A stretch of DNA of 64,000 nt, taken from Chloroflexota bacterium (lineage in GTDB: Bacteria > Chloroflexota > Anaerolineae > Promineifilales > Promineifilaceae). Below the pieces are notes generated by a model. It was not told the DNA's origin, ran no database searches, and saw only the letters and a list, made by a program, of their open reading frames with translations. The stretch covers positions 62,001 through 126,000 of the forward strand of contig JACTMP010000078.1 in the NCBI GenBank assembly GCA_014584575.1, written 5' to 3'. The position numbers were made by a program, and so were the translations under genes. Below, piece after piece: positions 1 through 8,792 of the stretch; positions within the stretch are counted from its first letter, which is position 1; each line of letters opens with the position of its first letter.

Positions 1-1545
1 AATGATCCAGGGCTGTTTTTCCGGCGGCAGGGTAGCGCGAATGGTCTGGGTGGCGGTACGGCCGTCCATCTCTGGCATGTGTAAATCCATCAAGATCACG
101 TCATAGTGTTGGCGCTTGAGCGCAGCCAGCACTTCCAGGCCGTTGGCGGCCACATCTGGCCGGTAGCCCAGATGCTCCAACATCCAGGCCATCACCTTCT
201 GGTTGGTCAGGTTATCTTCAGCCACCAGGATGCGCAGCGGAAGCTGGCGGGCCATATCAGGGTCAAACGGCCGTACCCGTTCCCATCTGGGCGCAGTTGG
301 CGGCGGCTGTTCCGTTATCGGACTGGGGATGGTTACATGGAAGGTTGAGCCTTTGCCCGATTCGCTCTCGGCCCAGATGCGCCCGCCCATCAACTCCACC
401 AATCGCTGCGAAATGGTCAGCCCCAGGCCAGCGCCGCTATAGCGGCGGCTGCGCCCGGCATGTCCGCGATGAAAAGGCTGGAACAGCCATTCGGTATAGT
501 CGGGCGGCAGGCCAATGCCGGTATCTTGCACCGAGAGATGAATTTCATAGGTGGCAGCGTCCAGATAACGGCCGTCTACCCGCACCTGAATTGAACCGGC
601 ATGGGTGAACTTGATGGCGTTGCTCACCAGATTGAGCAGCACCTGCCGCAGCCGGTCGCCATCACCAATAAAAACCTGGGGCATGTCCGGCGCAAAAGTA
701 GCAGATAGCTGGAGTTCCTTTTCGTCCGCATTGGTCTTTAGCAGATTGAGCACCTCGTTGACGCCATTTGGCAGGTGATACGGCCGTAGCTCCAACGACA
801 ACTGGCGCGCCTCAATGCGTGACAGATCCAAAATATCATTCAAAATGGTCAGCAGCGTATGGCTGCTGCGCCGGGCAATCTCCACAAAGGTTTGCTGGTC
901 AGACGTCAGTTCCGTATCCAGCAGCAAACTGGTCAGCCCCACAATGGCGTTGAGCGGCGTGCGGATTTCGTGGCTGGTATTGGCTAAAAATTGGGTTTTG
1001 GCCTGGTTGGCGGCTTCGGCCGCTTCTTTGGCCGCCAGGATGGCCATTTCCGCCTCTTTGCGGGTGGTAATATCACGGGCAATGGCGATAAATTGGCGTT
1101 CTCCCTGCACCAACATCTGGCTGATGGTGAAATCCAGGGGGAAGAGACGGCCGTCCTGACGCTGCCCGGCTATCTCGTTGCGAATACTGACGATGTCGGC
1201 GTGTTGTTTGTCTGTTTGCAGCGCCAGCGCCTCCTGCTCCACCTGGTAGAGATGTGGGTCCGGCAGCAGCAGTTCCAGGTGCGCCCCAATGACTTCAACG
1301 GCCGTGTAACCAAACATTTGCTCGGCAGCGCGGTTAAACCATTCGATACGGCCGTGTTCATCAAACGTGATGATAGCGTCAGCCACATTGTCCAACACTG
1401 CCTGCAACCGGTCTTGCTCCGCCGCCCGCTGCCCATAAGTCTGGCTGATTTGCGCCAACAATGCCGCCCACGTTTCCGCGTCAGGCACCTGCCCATCCTC
1501 CAGACCAAACCGACTTAACTGTGCTGCTAACAATGGATTCAACAT
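1..1545 (-). CDS. PAS-domain hybrid sensor histidine kinase (3' end beyond window)
   Basis: Open frame on the minus strand from ATG at 1545 to the left edge, so the C-terminus is missing. The first ~60 residues are a helical leader. A PAS domain follows (residues ~45-160; motifs [17 protein letters not shown] and [13 protein letters not shown]). Next is a HisKA dimerisation box with the phospho-acceptor His in [14 protein letters not shown] (about residue 192, codon 970-972), then a HATPase_c domain ([21 protein letters not shown]). A receiver domain starts near 230 with the acceptor Asp in [13 protein letters not shown]. This is a cytoplasmic hybrid kinase: no membrane segment is visible, so it probably senses a soluble cue or redox state through PAS. 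Phosphate would pass from His to the attached receiver and then perhaps to an Hpt domain beyond the edge. The cognate output is unknown. Confidence 0.85.
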   Translation of the reverse strand, partial: MLNPLLAAQLSRFGLEDGQVPDAETWAALLAQISQTYGQRAAEQDRLQAVLDNVADAIITFDEHGRIEWFNRAAEQMFGYTAVEVIGAHLELLLPDPHLYQVEQEALALQTDKQHADIVSIRNEIAGQRQDGRLFPLDFTISQMLVQGERQFIAIARDITTRKEAEMAILAAKEAAEAANQAKTQFLANTSHEIRTPLNAIVGLTSLLLDTELTSDQQTFVEIARRSSHTLLTILNDILDLSRIEARQLSLELRPYHLPNGVNEVLNLLKTNADEKELQLSATFAPDMPQVFIGDGDRLRQVLLNLVSNAIKFTHAGSIQVRVDGRYLDAATYEIHLSVQDTGIGLPPDYTEWLFQPFHRGHAGRSRRYSGAGLGLTISQRLVELMGGRIWAESESGKGSTFHVTIPSPITEQPPPTAPRWERVRPFDPDMARQLPLRILVAEDNLTNQKVMAWMLEHLGYRPDVAANGLEVLAALKRQHYDVILMDLHMPEMDGRTATQTIRATLPPEKQPWII

Positions 1546-1587
1546 TTGGCAACCTTTTGTTACTACTGCATTGCCACCGAAACAGAT

Positions 1588-1633
1588 GGTAATCGGTAAT
1601 CAGTCAACGGCAATCGGTTGTTCACCGATTACC
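1588..1633. repeat. TAATCGG-unit inverted repeat
   Basis: Arms GGTAATCGGT (1588-1597) and ACCGATTACC (1624-1633) flank a loop that carries further AATCGG copies. Other members of the family lie at 18146-18188, 29457-29496 and, as fragments, near 54285 and 63795. It sits just upstream of the histidine kinase start. Confidence 0.7.
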
Positions 1634-1748
1634 GTACACCAGGCCAATTTTCCTATTCTAGCGTTCACTGCCAGGTCAGGCACTCCCCGATGGGTACTGT
1701 GCCCACCTCCATTTTAACGCTATACTTGCCATCTGAAAAACCCCAGAA

Positions 1749-1781
1749 AAAAGTTCAACTTTTTGGAAAAGTTGAACTTTT
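1749..1781. repeat. Perfect 15-bp hairpin upstream of the oxidoreductase
   Basis: AAAAGTTCAACTTTT (1749-1763), loop TGG, AAAAGTTGAACTTTT (1767-1781). The stem is perfect and ends 9 bp before the ATG at 1791, so it overlaps the ribosome-binding region of that gene. It could occlude translation, act as an operator, or be a member of the dispersed TTT-nnG-AAA hairpin family seen elsewhere in the window. Confidence 0.6.
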
Positions 1782-1790
1782 GGAAACGCT

Positions 1791-2807
1791 ATGCAGCAAA
1801 TCTGGATCAGCAAAGTCGGCCCCCCGGAAACCCTCAAATTGCAGAGCAGCCCTGACCCCATTCCCCGCACCGGCGAAGTGCGCATACGGGTGCAGGCGAA
1901 TGGCGTCAGTTTTGCCGACCTGTGGGGGCGTATGGGGCTGGACAAGGCCGCCCCTGCGCCGCCCTTTGTGCCCGGCCTGGAAGTAGCCGGGGTGATTGAT
2001 CTGGTGGCACAGGGGGTGCCCACCTTCAAAGAGGGGGATGCGGTGCTGGCGCTCACCCATTATGGCGGCTACAGCGATACGGTGTGTGTGCCCTATCGCC
2101 AGGTTTTCAAAAAGCTGGAGTGGATGAGCATGGAAGATGCAGCGGCCTTACCGGTCAACTATTTGCTGGCATATCTGGCGCTGGTGGTGATGGGCGCGTT
2201 GCGGGCGGGAGACCGGGTACTCATCCACAATGCCGGCGGCGGGCTAGGTGTGGCGGCGCTGGATGTCTGCCGCATCCTGGGGGCGGAAACCTATGGCACC
2301 GCCTCGCCGGAGAAACATGCGTTTTTGACCGAACGGGGCCTGAATCACCCCATTGATTACCGCAATTTTGATTATGAACGGGTGGTGATGGATTTGACCG
2401 GGGGGCGGGGTGTGCAGATTGTGTTGGACTCGTTAGGCGGCATCCATTGGCCCAAAAATTACCGGCTGGTGATGCCTACCGGCCGTCTGGTGCATGTGGG
2501 ACTGTCCAGCCTGGCTCCTGGCAAGACGCGCTCCCGGTTGCGCTATTGGCGCGGCGCGGTTATGGTGCCGTTTTACACGTCATTTCGCCTGATGCGGGAG
2601 ACCAAGGGGGTGATTGGCGTGGATTTACACCATTTGTGGGCGCAGGCGCATTTGTTACGGCCGTATCTGCAACAAATCATCACCTGGTATGACGACGCCC
2701 TCTTCCGCCCCCACATTGATACCACCTTCCCCCTGGCCGACGCCCCCCTGGCCCACCACTACCTGCATAATAGGAAGAACAAGGGGAAGGTGCTGTTGAT
2801 TCCGTGA
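1791..2807 (+). CDS. Zinc-independent medium-chain dehydrogenase/quinone oxidoreductase
   Basis: A 338-residue protein of the MDR superfamily, quinone oxidoreductase/VAT-1-like branch. The N-terminal GroES-like fold (residues 1-~125) contains the family pattern VSFADLWGRMG and PFVPGLEVAGVI. The Rossmann domain holds the nucleotide loop HNAGGGLGVAALDVCRILG, and DSLGG follows. The structural and catalytic zinc cysteines of alcohol dehydrogenases are absent, which points to NADPH-dependent reduction of quinones or enones. Start chosen at ATG 1791; a weak GGAAA lies upstream and a hairpin overlaps it. The gene is followed after 1 bp by a perfect terminator-like hairpin and converges on the META lipoprotein. 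The exact substrate cannot be read from sequence. Confidence 0.85.
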   Translation: MQQIWISKVGPPETLKLQSSPDPIPRTGEVRIRVQANGVSFADLWGRMGLDKAAPAPPFVPGLEVAGVIDLVAQGVPTFKEGDAVLALTHYGGYSDTVCVPYRQVFKKLEWMSMEDAAALPVNYLLAYLALVVMGALRAGDRVLIHNAGGGLGVAALDVCRILGAETYGTASPEKHAFLTERGLNHPIDYRNFDYERVVMDLTGGRGVQIVLDSLGGIHWPKNYRLVMPTGRLVHVGLSSLAPGKTRSRLRYWRGAVMVPFYTSFRLMRETKGVIGVDLHHLWAQAHLLRPYLQQIITWYDDALFRPHIDTTFPLADAPLAHHYLHNRKNKGKVLLIP

Positions 2808-2808
2808 G

Positions 2809-2847
2809 AAAAGACCTGACAGGTTTCAGAAACCTGTCAGGTCTTTT
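2809..2847. terminator. Perfect 18-bp hairpin between convergent genes
   Basis: AAAAGACCTGACAGGTTT (2809-2826), loop CAG, then the exact reverse complement (2830-2847). A-rich 5' and T-rich 3' ends make it a plausible bidirectional terminator for the oxidoreductase and the META lipoprotein. The ACCTGACAGGT core recurs at 5265-5294 and 12204-12260, so it is also a dispersed repeat. Confidence 0.75.
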
Positions 2848-2852
2848 ACCCA

Positions 2853-4943
2853 CTACGGCTCAATCGCCGTTTCCGACACCAAAATCAGTTCATTCTCTTC
2901 CAGAGCATAGACGCGCTCCACATGCTCGGTTGGGCAGCACAGGGGATCATCTGCACCTGCCTGTACCATATCCACCACAATCGTATTGCGGGTGATGTCC
3001 AGAGAATTGACGATGACCCGGTCACCGAGAAGGGTCACGGCCGTGTTCACCAACTGCCCACTCTCATCCGGTGCAAAGAGCGCCAGATAATAAAAAGTAC
3101 CTGTGCCGCCCGTGTGTACGTTGATAACGGTCGCAACAACAAACTGTCCGTTTAATGTTCCGGTGGCCGTATCGCCCGTCCACATCACCGTAAGAATAGA
3201 TGAAGAGCCTTCCGCAATAGGCTGGCTGTATTCGCCATTCACCAGTGTCACCGAGCCGACACCCTCTTCCGCTACCTGATAGGTCGCATTCGCCAGGAAG
3301 GTTTGCAGTTCCGGGTCTACAAAGCCGGCCTCTTGAAAGTTGGCGACCATTGCGCCGTCGGCGTCACGCATTTCCATGCGGGGGCCATCTATGCGGTAGG
3401 TCACGGCCGTTGCCAACGCCGCCAGATATTGCGCTTCCTGCTCCATCACCCCTTCCGGCGTCTCACAGAACATCATGGTTGCGGCCGCCAGGCCAATGGT
3501 GATATTCTCGCCGTCCGCTTCATAGGGGGCGCTGTAATTGTTGCAGCCGCCAAAGCCGGATAACGTGCCATCTTCGCCAAACTGCGCTGTGATCTCCGTG
3601 CCTAAAATCAGGCTGACCACCGCCTGGTTGCCATTGTTGTAGGAAATCACGTCCCATTTGCTACCTGCCAGTCCGGGCGCCGCCTCAACGGCAAACATCA
3701 CTGCCAGCGCATCATCGGCCGTGCGCAGTTGCATTGTATCGCCCATCACCTGGTAGGTAGCCGCCGATTGCAGGGCTGCCAGGTAGGCCGCCTCTTGCTG
3801 CATCACGTCCTCGGCGCAAGCCATCATCGTCGAAGCCAGCGGGCCAATGGTGATGGCATTGCCGTCGGTGGTGTATGCGCCGCTAAAGCTGTTACAGCCG
3901 CCATTGCCGGAAACAGTGCCGTCGGCGGCGAACACGGCCGTCAGCCGCATCCCACTGATGACACCCACCACCGCCTGGTTGCCACTATTGTAAGCAGTTA
4001 CCAGCCAGGGATGGTCAGATATGGCGCTTTGCGGTTGGGCGACATAGCTGGCCAACAGAGCGCCGCCCGCGTCGCGCAATTCCAATTGCTCGCCGCTGAT
4101 GGTGTAGGTGGCTGCCTGCGGCAGCGCTGCCAGATACGCCATCTCCTGTTCGGTCCGGGGCTGGTCGCAGGCGCGCCGGGTGGTGGCAATCTGCTCGCTG
4201 ATGCTGATATTGTTGCCATCGGTGGTGTAGCTGGTGGTGTAATTGTTGCAGCCGGTAGAGCCGGATAAGGTACCGTCGGCGCTGAATACGGCCGTGATCT
4301 GCGCCTCTGCTAATGCCGAAACGACGGCATCACGGCCGTTGTTGTAGCTGATGCCCAACCAGACAGTGTCGGTCAGGGAAACCGGTTTTTTCGCAGTATA
4401 GGTCAACACAACATTGCCTCCCTCATCGGCCAGGGATAGCTGGTCGCCATCCATTTGGAACTGGCTCACCAGCGCCAGCGTCGCCAGATAACTGCTTTCC
4501 TGGTTCATCAATTCCTCTGGCATACAAAACATCTCGGTCGAACCGGCCATGCCCATATTCAGGTTCGCGCCGTCAATCTGGTATGAACCAAAGTAACGGT
4601 TACAACTGGCGTTGCCGCTGTAGCTGCCATCTTGAAATTCAAGGGTCACTTCGCTATCGGCCAGCACATTGACCGTCTCACCGGCCTGATTTTGCAGGCT
4701 GACCAATGACCAGTATGTGCCGGAGAGGGGGTCTTCGCCGACGGCCGTTTCCAGGGCGCCGTCTGTTTCCGGGGCGGGGGCTGCATCTGAGCCGCCGCCG
4801 GTATCGGGGGGGGGGGTGGGGTCAGGGGCCGTGGTGGGCACGGCCGTTGCTGGTGTTGTTGCCGTCGCCGACGGCTGGGCGCTGCTGCAAGCCGCCACTG
4901 CCAACGCCACCGAAAGTAAAAGCAATATCTTAACAAGTTTCAT
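2853..4943 (-). CDS. Lipoprotein with four tandem META domains
   Basis: A 696-residue exported lipoprotein. MKLVKILLLLSVALAVAAC is a type II signal peptide with the lipidated Cys at 19. A low-complexity Thr/Pro/Ala linker follows to about residue 65. Four META (HslJ-like) domains lie at ~72-183, 187-302, 305-419 and 422-537. Each repeats the pattern SGxxxCNxxxxxYxxDGxxIxI...Cys, then a YLAAL helix. A C-terminal beta-rich region (545-696) is not recognised and has a CCPTEHVE motif. Single META domains occur in HslJ, linked to heat shock and novobiocin resistance; four in a row suggests repeated binding or a structural envelope role, which is inference. AAAGGAGAAT upstream supports the ATG at 4943. 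An 11-base G run (4806-4816; C run on the coding strand) lies in the linker codons and could slip. Confidence 0.85.
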   Translation of the reverse strand: MKLVKILLLLSVALAVAACSSAQPSATATTPATAVPTTAPDPTPPPDTGGGSDAAPAPETDGALETAVGEDPLSGTYWSLVSLQNQAGETVNVLADSEVTLEFQDGSYSGNASCNRYFGSYQIDGANLNMGMAGSTEMFCMPEELMNQESSYLATLALVSQFQMDGDQLSLADEGGNVVLTYTAKKPVSLTDTVWLGISYNNGRDAVVSALAEAQITAVFSADGTLSGSTGCNNYTTSYTTDGNNISISEQIATTRRACDQPRTEQEMAYLAALPQAATYTISGEQLELRDAGGALLASYVAQPQSAISDHPWLVTAYNSGNQAVVGVISGMRLTAVFAADGTVSGNGGCNSFSGAYTTDGNAITIGPLASTMMACAEDVMQQEAAYLAALQSAATYQVMGDTMQLRTADDALAVMFAVEAAPGLAGSKWDVISYNNGNQAVVSLILGTEITAQFGEDGTLSGFGGCNNYSAPYEADGENITIGLAAATMMFCETPEGVMEQEAQYLAALATAVTYRIDGPRMEMRDADGAMVANFQEAGFVDPELQTFLANATYQVAEEGVGSVTLVNGEYSQPIAEGSSSILTVMWTGDTATGTLNGQFVVATVINVHTGGTGTFYYLALFAPDESGQLVNTAVTLLGDRVIVNSLDITRNTIVVDMVQAGADDPLCCPTEHVERVYALEENELILVSETAIEP

Positions 4944-5188
4944 CCTACATATTCTCCTTTATACATTTGATAGTTTTGTTTTCGAGATTTCATAGGCTTT
5001 GGCCAAAACGTGACACCTGACACGTGATGCGCCCATAAACCCACTCAATCTCCCCTGAAAATGTAAGCCGTGATGGTATTGTTCCGGTTCTCATAAACGG
5101 TTCATAAAGAATCCTAGCAAACTCTGTGTCAGAGCGCTTTTAATTCCCACACCGCCTTAACACAGCATGAGTAGTCCACCTGTAATTT

Positions 5189-5197
5189 TGATATAAT
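5189..5197 (+). promoter_or_regulatory. Extended -10 promoter candidate for purA
   Basis: TGATATAAT fits the extended -10 pattern TGnTATAAT. No good -35 hexamer lies at 17 bp. A start point near 5204 would give a leader of about 118 nt that includes the 5265-5294 hairpin. Confidence 0.4.
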
Positions 5198-5264
5198 TTA
5201 TCGGCACACCTGCCCGCCAGGTTATGTGCCGCAATACTCGAAGAGGAGACAGCAGCTTTTTAGA

Positions 5265-5294
5265 AGACCTGACAGGTTCTTAGCTGCCAGGTCT
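5265..5294. repeat. Imperfect ACCTGACAGG hairpin in purA leader
   Basis: Arms AGACCTG (5265-5271) and CAGGTCT (5288-5294), with a partly matched interior. It is a diverged copy of the repeat at 2809-2847, placed 27 bp before the purA start. Confidence 0.5.
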
Positions 5295-5321
5295 GAATAG
5301 TTACCAAAAGGAACAAAAAAC

Positions 5322-6611
5322 ATGGCACTCGATATTATCATCGGCGCGCAGTGGGGGGATGAGGGCAAAGGGCGCATCACCGACTTGCTGGCAGCGCAGG
5401 CCGATATGGTGGCGCGGTACAGCGGCGGCGATAACGCCGGGCACACCGTCACCGTCGCCGACGAAATTTTCAAACTCCATCTCATTCCCTCTGGCATTAT
5501 TCATCCCGGTGTCATCTGCCTGATTGGCAATGGCACGGTCATTAACCCGGCAGTGCTATTGCGCGAAATGGAGGCGCTGGCAGTGCGCGGTGTAGATGTT
5601 GGCCCGCACCGGCTCAAAATCAGCCGGAACGCCCACCTGATTACCCCGGCGCATATTGCCCTGGACAAGGCAAAGGAAGCCCATCGCGGGCATGACCCTA
5701 TTGGCACCACGCTGCGCGGCATTGGCCCGGCCTATACCGATAAGGCCAGCCGGGTGGGGCTGCGGGCGGAACTCTTTGACGACCCCGAAGGGTTGGCCGA
5801 CCGTATGGAAACACACATCCAAGCAGCGAATGAAACGCTGACAAAGATTTACGGTGCGGAACCGTTGGACAGCACGGCCGTAGCCGCCGAATTTACCGCT
5901 TATGCCCAACGGCTGCATCCGTATCTGGTGGATGGGTCGGTATTGATTGACCAGGCATTGCGGCACGGCCGTGACGTCTTGGCCGAAGGCGCACAGGGCA
6001 CATTTCTTGACCTGGACCATGGCACATACCCCTACGTCACCAGTTCATGGCCCACGGCCGGCGGGGCGCTCATTGGCCTGGGCGTGGGGCCGAACAAGGT
6101 GCGGCGGGTGATCGGTGTGGCCAAGGCGTTTACCAGTCGCGTGGGCAGTGGGCCATTTCCATGTGAACTCAGCGGCGACGAGGCGGTACGGCTGCGCGGC
6201 ACCGGGGCCAATCCCTGGGATGAATATGGCACAACCACGGGACGGCCGCGCCGCGTGGGCTGGCTGGATGTGGTGCTGCTGCGCCATGCCGCGCGCATCA
6301 ACGGCCTGACGGAGCTGGCAATTACCAAGCTGGATATTCTCAGCGGCCTGAAAAAAGTGCCGGTCTGTGTGGCCTATGAACGGCACGGGGAACAGTTGGA
6401 ACATTACCCCACCGACCTGCGCGTATTGGCCGAGTGCCAACCTGTGTATGAAATTCTGGACGGCTGGCAGGAGGACGTAACCGGGGCGCGCACGCTGGCC
6501 GACCTGCCCGCCAATGCCCGCCACTATGTAGACTTTATTGCGGCACAGACGGAAACGGCCGTGACCTACATCTCCGTCGGCCCCGGCCGGGATCAGGTTA
6601 TCCAGATGTAA
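5322..6611 (+). CDS. purA: Adenylosuccinate synthetase
   Basis: The 429-residue length matches the PurA family. It joins IMP and aspartate using GTP to give adenylosuccinate, the first committed step to AMP, in the cytoplasm. The N-terminus shows IIGAQWGDEGKGRITDLLA (P-loop-like GDEGKG with the catalytic Asp), then SGGDNAGHTV, and RGIGPAYTDK (IMP-binding Arg/Thr region). Further family motifs are EGAQGTFLDLDHGTYPYVTSS and the C-terminal GTP-binding ITKLDILSGLKKVPVC. An AAAGGA ribosome site precedes ATG 5322. The next gene downstream, same strand, is purH, so this is a small purine cluster, although a 150-bp repeat separates them. No truncation or missing catalytic residue is visible. Confidence 0.97.
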   Translation: MALDIIIGAQWGDEGKGRITDLLAAQADMVARYSGGDNAGHTVTVADEIFKLHLIPSGIIHPGVICLIGNGTVINPAVLLREMEALAVRGVDVGPHRLKISRNAHLITPAHIALDKAKEAHRGHDPIGTTLRGIGPAYTDKASRVGLRAELFDDPEGLADRMETHIQAANETLTKIYGAEPLDSTAVAAEFTAYAQRLHPYLVDGSVLIDQALRHGRDVLAEGAQGTFLDLDHGTYPYVTSSWPTAGGALIGLGVGPNKVRRVIGVAKAFTSRVGSGPFPCELSGDEAVRLRGTGANPWDEYGTTTGRPRRVGWLDVVLLRHAARINGLTELAITKLDILSGLKKVPVCVAYERHGEQLEHYPTDLRVLAECQPVYEILDGWQEDVTGARTLADLPANARHYVDFIAAQTETAVTYISVGPGRDQVIQM

Positions 6612-6614
6612 TCG

Positions 6615-6764
6615 CGTAGGGGCGGGATGGCGCGGTAAAACTTTTGCCAAAGCGCGAAACGCCACCCCGCGCCATCTCGCCCACCAGCAAGGACAGGGCG
6701 AGACAGGCGGAGGACGGGACATTGGTAAACAGACAGGGCCCTACCCGCCTGTCTCGCCCCTACG
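6615..6764. repeat. 150-bp bounded element with CGTAGGGGCGGGA/CGAGA termini, copy 1
   Basis: The element starts CGTAGGGGCGGGATGGCGCGG and ends CGCCTGTCTCGCCCCTACG, so its ends are short inverted repeats. A second copy in opposite orientation lies at 55187-55345. It fills the purA-purH gap. No open frame is present inside. It looks like a miniature, non-autonomous element. Confidence 0.65.
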
Positions 6765-6801
6765 ATCTTGATTTGCAAAAAATAACCGAGGAAAGAAGGA
6801 A

Positions 6802-8559
6802 ATGACAAAACAAGCAATACTGTCTGTTTGGGACAAAAATAAGCTATTGGAACTGGCGCGGGAATTACATCAGCTGGGTTTCCGGCTGATCGCCAGCGGC
6901 GGCACGGCGCGCAGCCTGCGCGAGGCTGGCCTGCCCGTGCAAGATGTGTCTGACCTGACCGGCGCACCGGAAATGCTCGGCGGCCGTGTCAAAACATTAC
7001 ATCCGGCGGTGCATGGCGGCATCCTGGCGCGTAACACGGAAAGTGACCAATCTGACCTGGCGGCCCAGGGCTACACCAACGTTGATCTGGTGGTGTGTAA
7101 TCTCTACCCCTTCCAGCAAACAGTAGCCCAGGAAGGGGTGACATTGGCGGAGGCGATAGAGCAAATTGATATTGGCGGCGTGACCCTGCTGCGGGCAGCG
7201 GCCAAAAACCATGAGCGTGTCACCATCCTCTGCGACCCGGCCGACTATGAGCCGGTGCTGGCCGAAATTCGGGGAGATGGGGACACCAGCCTGGAGACCC
7301 GGCAGGCATTGGCGCTGAAGGCGTTTCAGCACACGGCCGTATACGATGACGCCATCAGCAACTATCTGCGCGCCCAATTCGGCCACACCCACAGTCAACT
7401 AACCCTGCGTTATGGCATCAACCCCCACCAAAAACCGGCGCAGCTATACACCCTGCAGGGCAAACTGCCGCTGCAAATCCTTAACGGTTCACCAGGAACC
7501 ATCAATTTATTGGATGCGCTGCACGGTTGGCCGTTGGTTAAGGAATTGAAGGCCGCCACCGGCCTGCCCGCCGCTGCCTCCTTTAAGCACGTCAGCCCGG
7601 CGGGAGCGGCAACGGCCGTGCCCCTGACACCCGCCGAAGCCCAGGCATACTTTGTAGACGACCTGGAACTGACGCCGCTGGCAACGGCCTATGCGCGAGC
7701 GCGTGGCGCGGATCGTATGTCCTCCTTTGGCGATTGGGTGGCCCTTAGTGACCCGGTAGACCTGGTGACGGCCCGACTGATCAACCGCGAGGTTTCCGAT
7801 GGCGTCATTGCCCCGGCTTACGAACCGGAGGCGCTGGCGCTGCTGCGCAAAAAGAAGAACGGCAGCTACCCCATTGTGCAAATTGACCCCGACTATGAGC
7901 CGCCACTGCTGGAAACGCGCCAGGTGTATGGCCTCACCTTCCAACAGCGCCGCAACGACGCCCGCATTGACACCAGCCTGCTCACCAACATCGTCTCCGC
8001 CAGCCACGATCTACCGGACAGCGCCAAACGCGACCTGATTGTGGCCACCATCGCCACCAAATATGCCCAATCCAACACTGTTTGTTACGCCGTTGCCGGG
8101 CAAGTGGTGGGCATGGGCGCGGGGCAGCAGTCGCGCATTCACTGTACGCGGCTGGCAGGTGGCAAGACGGATAACTGGTGGCTGCGCCAGCACCCACGTG
8201 TACTCGGCTTCCAGTTCAAAGAAGGCGTGCAGCGGGCGGTGAAGAACAATGCTATTGATTTGTTTGTGTTGGATGAAATTGGGGAGGTGGAACGGCCGTC
8301 GTGGGAAGCACTCTTTACCGAAATTCCCGCGCCCCTCACCCCAGCGGAACGGCGCGCCTGGCTGGACAAATTGCACGGCGTCGCCCTCAGTTCCGACGCC
8401 TTCTTCCCCTTCCGCGACAACATTGACCGCGCCCACCGCAGCGGCGTACAGTACATCATCGAACCCGGCGGCTCTGTGCGCGACGAAGACATCATCGCCG
8501 CCGCCAATGAATATGGCATGACCCTCATTTTCAGCGGATTGCGGTTGTTTACGCATTGA
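6802..8559 (+). CDS. purH: Bifunctional AICAR transformylase/IMP cyclohydrolase, ATIC-like
   Basis: A 585-residue enzyme for the last two steps of IMP synthesis: formylation of AICAR with 10-formyl-THF, then ring closure. The N-terminal MGS-like cyclohydrolase (~1-195) has [26 protein letters not shown] and [19 protein letters not shown]. The C-terminal transformylase (~200-585) has the catalytic Lys-His in [12 protein letters not shown], then [36 protein letters not shown] and [11 protein letters not shown]. The [19 protein letters not shown] and terminal LRLFTH segments, and the ~590-residue length, match animal/fungal ATIC more than the ~520-residue enterobacterial PurH. This is a recalled comparison. 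Start at ATG 6802 after GAGGAAAGAAGGAA. It follows purA. Confidence 0.95.
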   Translation: MTKQAILSVWDKNKLLELARELHQLGFRLIASGGTARSLREAGLPVQDVSDLTGAPEMLGGRVKTLHPAVHGGILARNTESDQSDLAAQGYTNVDLVVCNLYPFQQTVAQEGVTLAEAIEQIDIGGVTLLRAAAKNHERVTILCDPADYEPVLAEIRGDGDTSLETRQALALKAFQHTAVYDDAISNYLRAQFGHTHSQLTLRYGINPHQKPAQLYTLQGKLPLQILNGSPGTINLLDALHGWPLVKELKAATGLPAAASFKHVSPAGAATAVPLTPAEAQAYFVDDLELTPLATAYARARGADRMSSFGDWVALSDPVDLVTARLINREVSDGVIAPAYEPEALALLRKKKNGSYPIVQIDPDYEPPLLETRQVYGLTFQQRRNDARIDTSLLTNIVSASHDLPDSAKRDLIVATIATKYAQSNTVCYAVAGQVVGMGAGQQSRIHCTRLAGGKTDNWWLRQHPRVLGFQFKEGVQRAVKNNAIDLFVLDEIGEVERPSWEALFTEIPAPLTPAERRAWLDKLHGVALSSDAFFPFRDNIDRAHRSGVQYIIEPGGSVRDEDIIAAANEYGMTLIFSGLRLFTH

Positions 8560-8566
8560 GTCGGGT

Positions 8567-8629
8567 AGTGCCAGACACAGGGCGCAAAGCCTCAGTCAGC
8601 CCAAAAGGTTTTGCCCTGTGCCTGGCACT
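8567..8629. repeat. AGTGCCAGA...TCTGGCACT-type inverted repeat, copy 1
   Basis: AGTGCCAGACACAGGGC (8567-8583) pairs with GCCCTGTGCCTGGCACT (8613-8629) with one mismatch. It starts just after purH and may serve as its terminator. A related copy sits at 23237-23297. Confidence 0.6.
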
Positions 8630-8718
8630 GCTTTCGCCGTGAGCAACCCGTAAAATTTACCGCCAAATATGAAAAGTGTAATCAGATCAACTAGACAACA
8701 GCAGGCAAGCCGGATAAC

Positions 8719-8756
8719 GTTACGCTTACCCTGTGCGTAACAGGCGATAAATCGCC
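8719..8756 (+). promoter_or_regulatory. Double-hairpin leader before the HD-domain gene
   Basis: GTTACGC (8719-8725) pairs with GCGTAAC (8735-8741), and immediately after GGCGAT (8743-8748) pairs with ATCGCC (8751-8756). They are followed by a CAACAGGAG element. This could be a structured 5' leader; it matches no riboswitch that I recognise. Confidence 0.35.
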
Positions 8757-8792
8757 CACTACCAACAGGAGATTTTTGTGAAGTTGTAATGG

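Larger units (their letters stand above)
4944..5321. other. Divergent intergenic region between META lipoprotein and purA
   Basis: 378 bp without a credible gene. It holds the ribosome site of the lipoprotein, a short palindromic CGTGACACCTGACACG (5009-5024) related to the GTGTCAG repeats, an extended -10 promoter candidate, and a partial ACCTGACAGG hairpin (5265-5294) just before purA. Confidence 0.7.

Noticed and set aside
1170-1508. 112-codon minus-strand frame at the left end
   Set aside because: It is out of frame with the PAS-histidine kinase reading that gives continuous domain motifs from 1545 to the edge.
3245-4268. Plus-strand frames across the META lipoprotein gene
   Set aside because: They are antisense to a protein with a clear signal peptide and four repeated domains.
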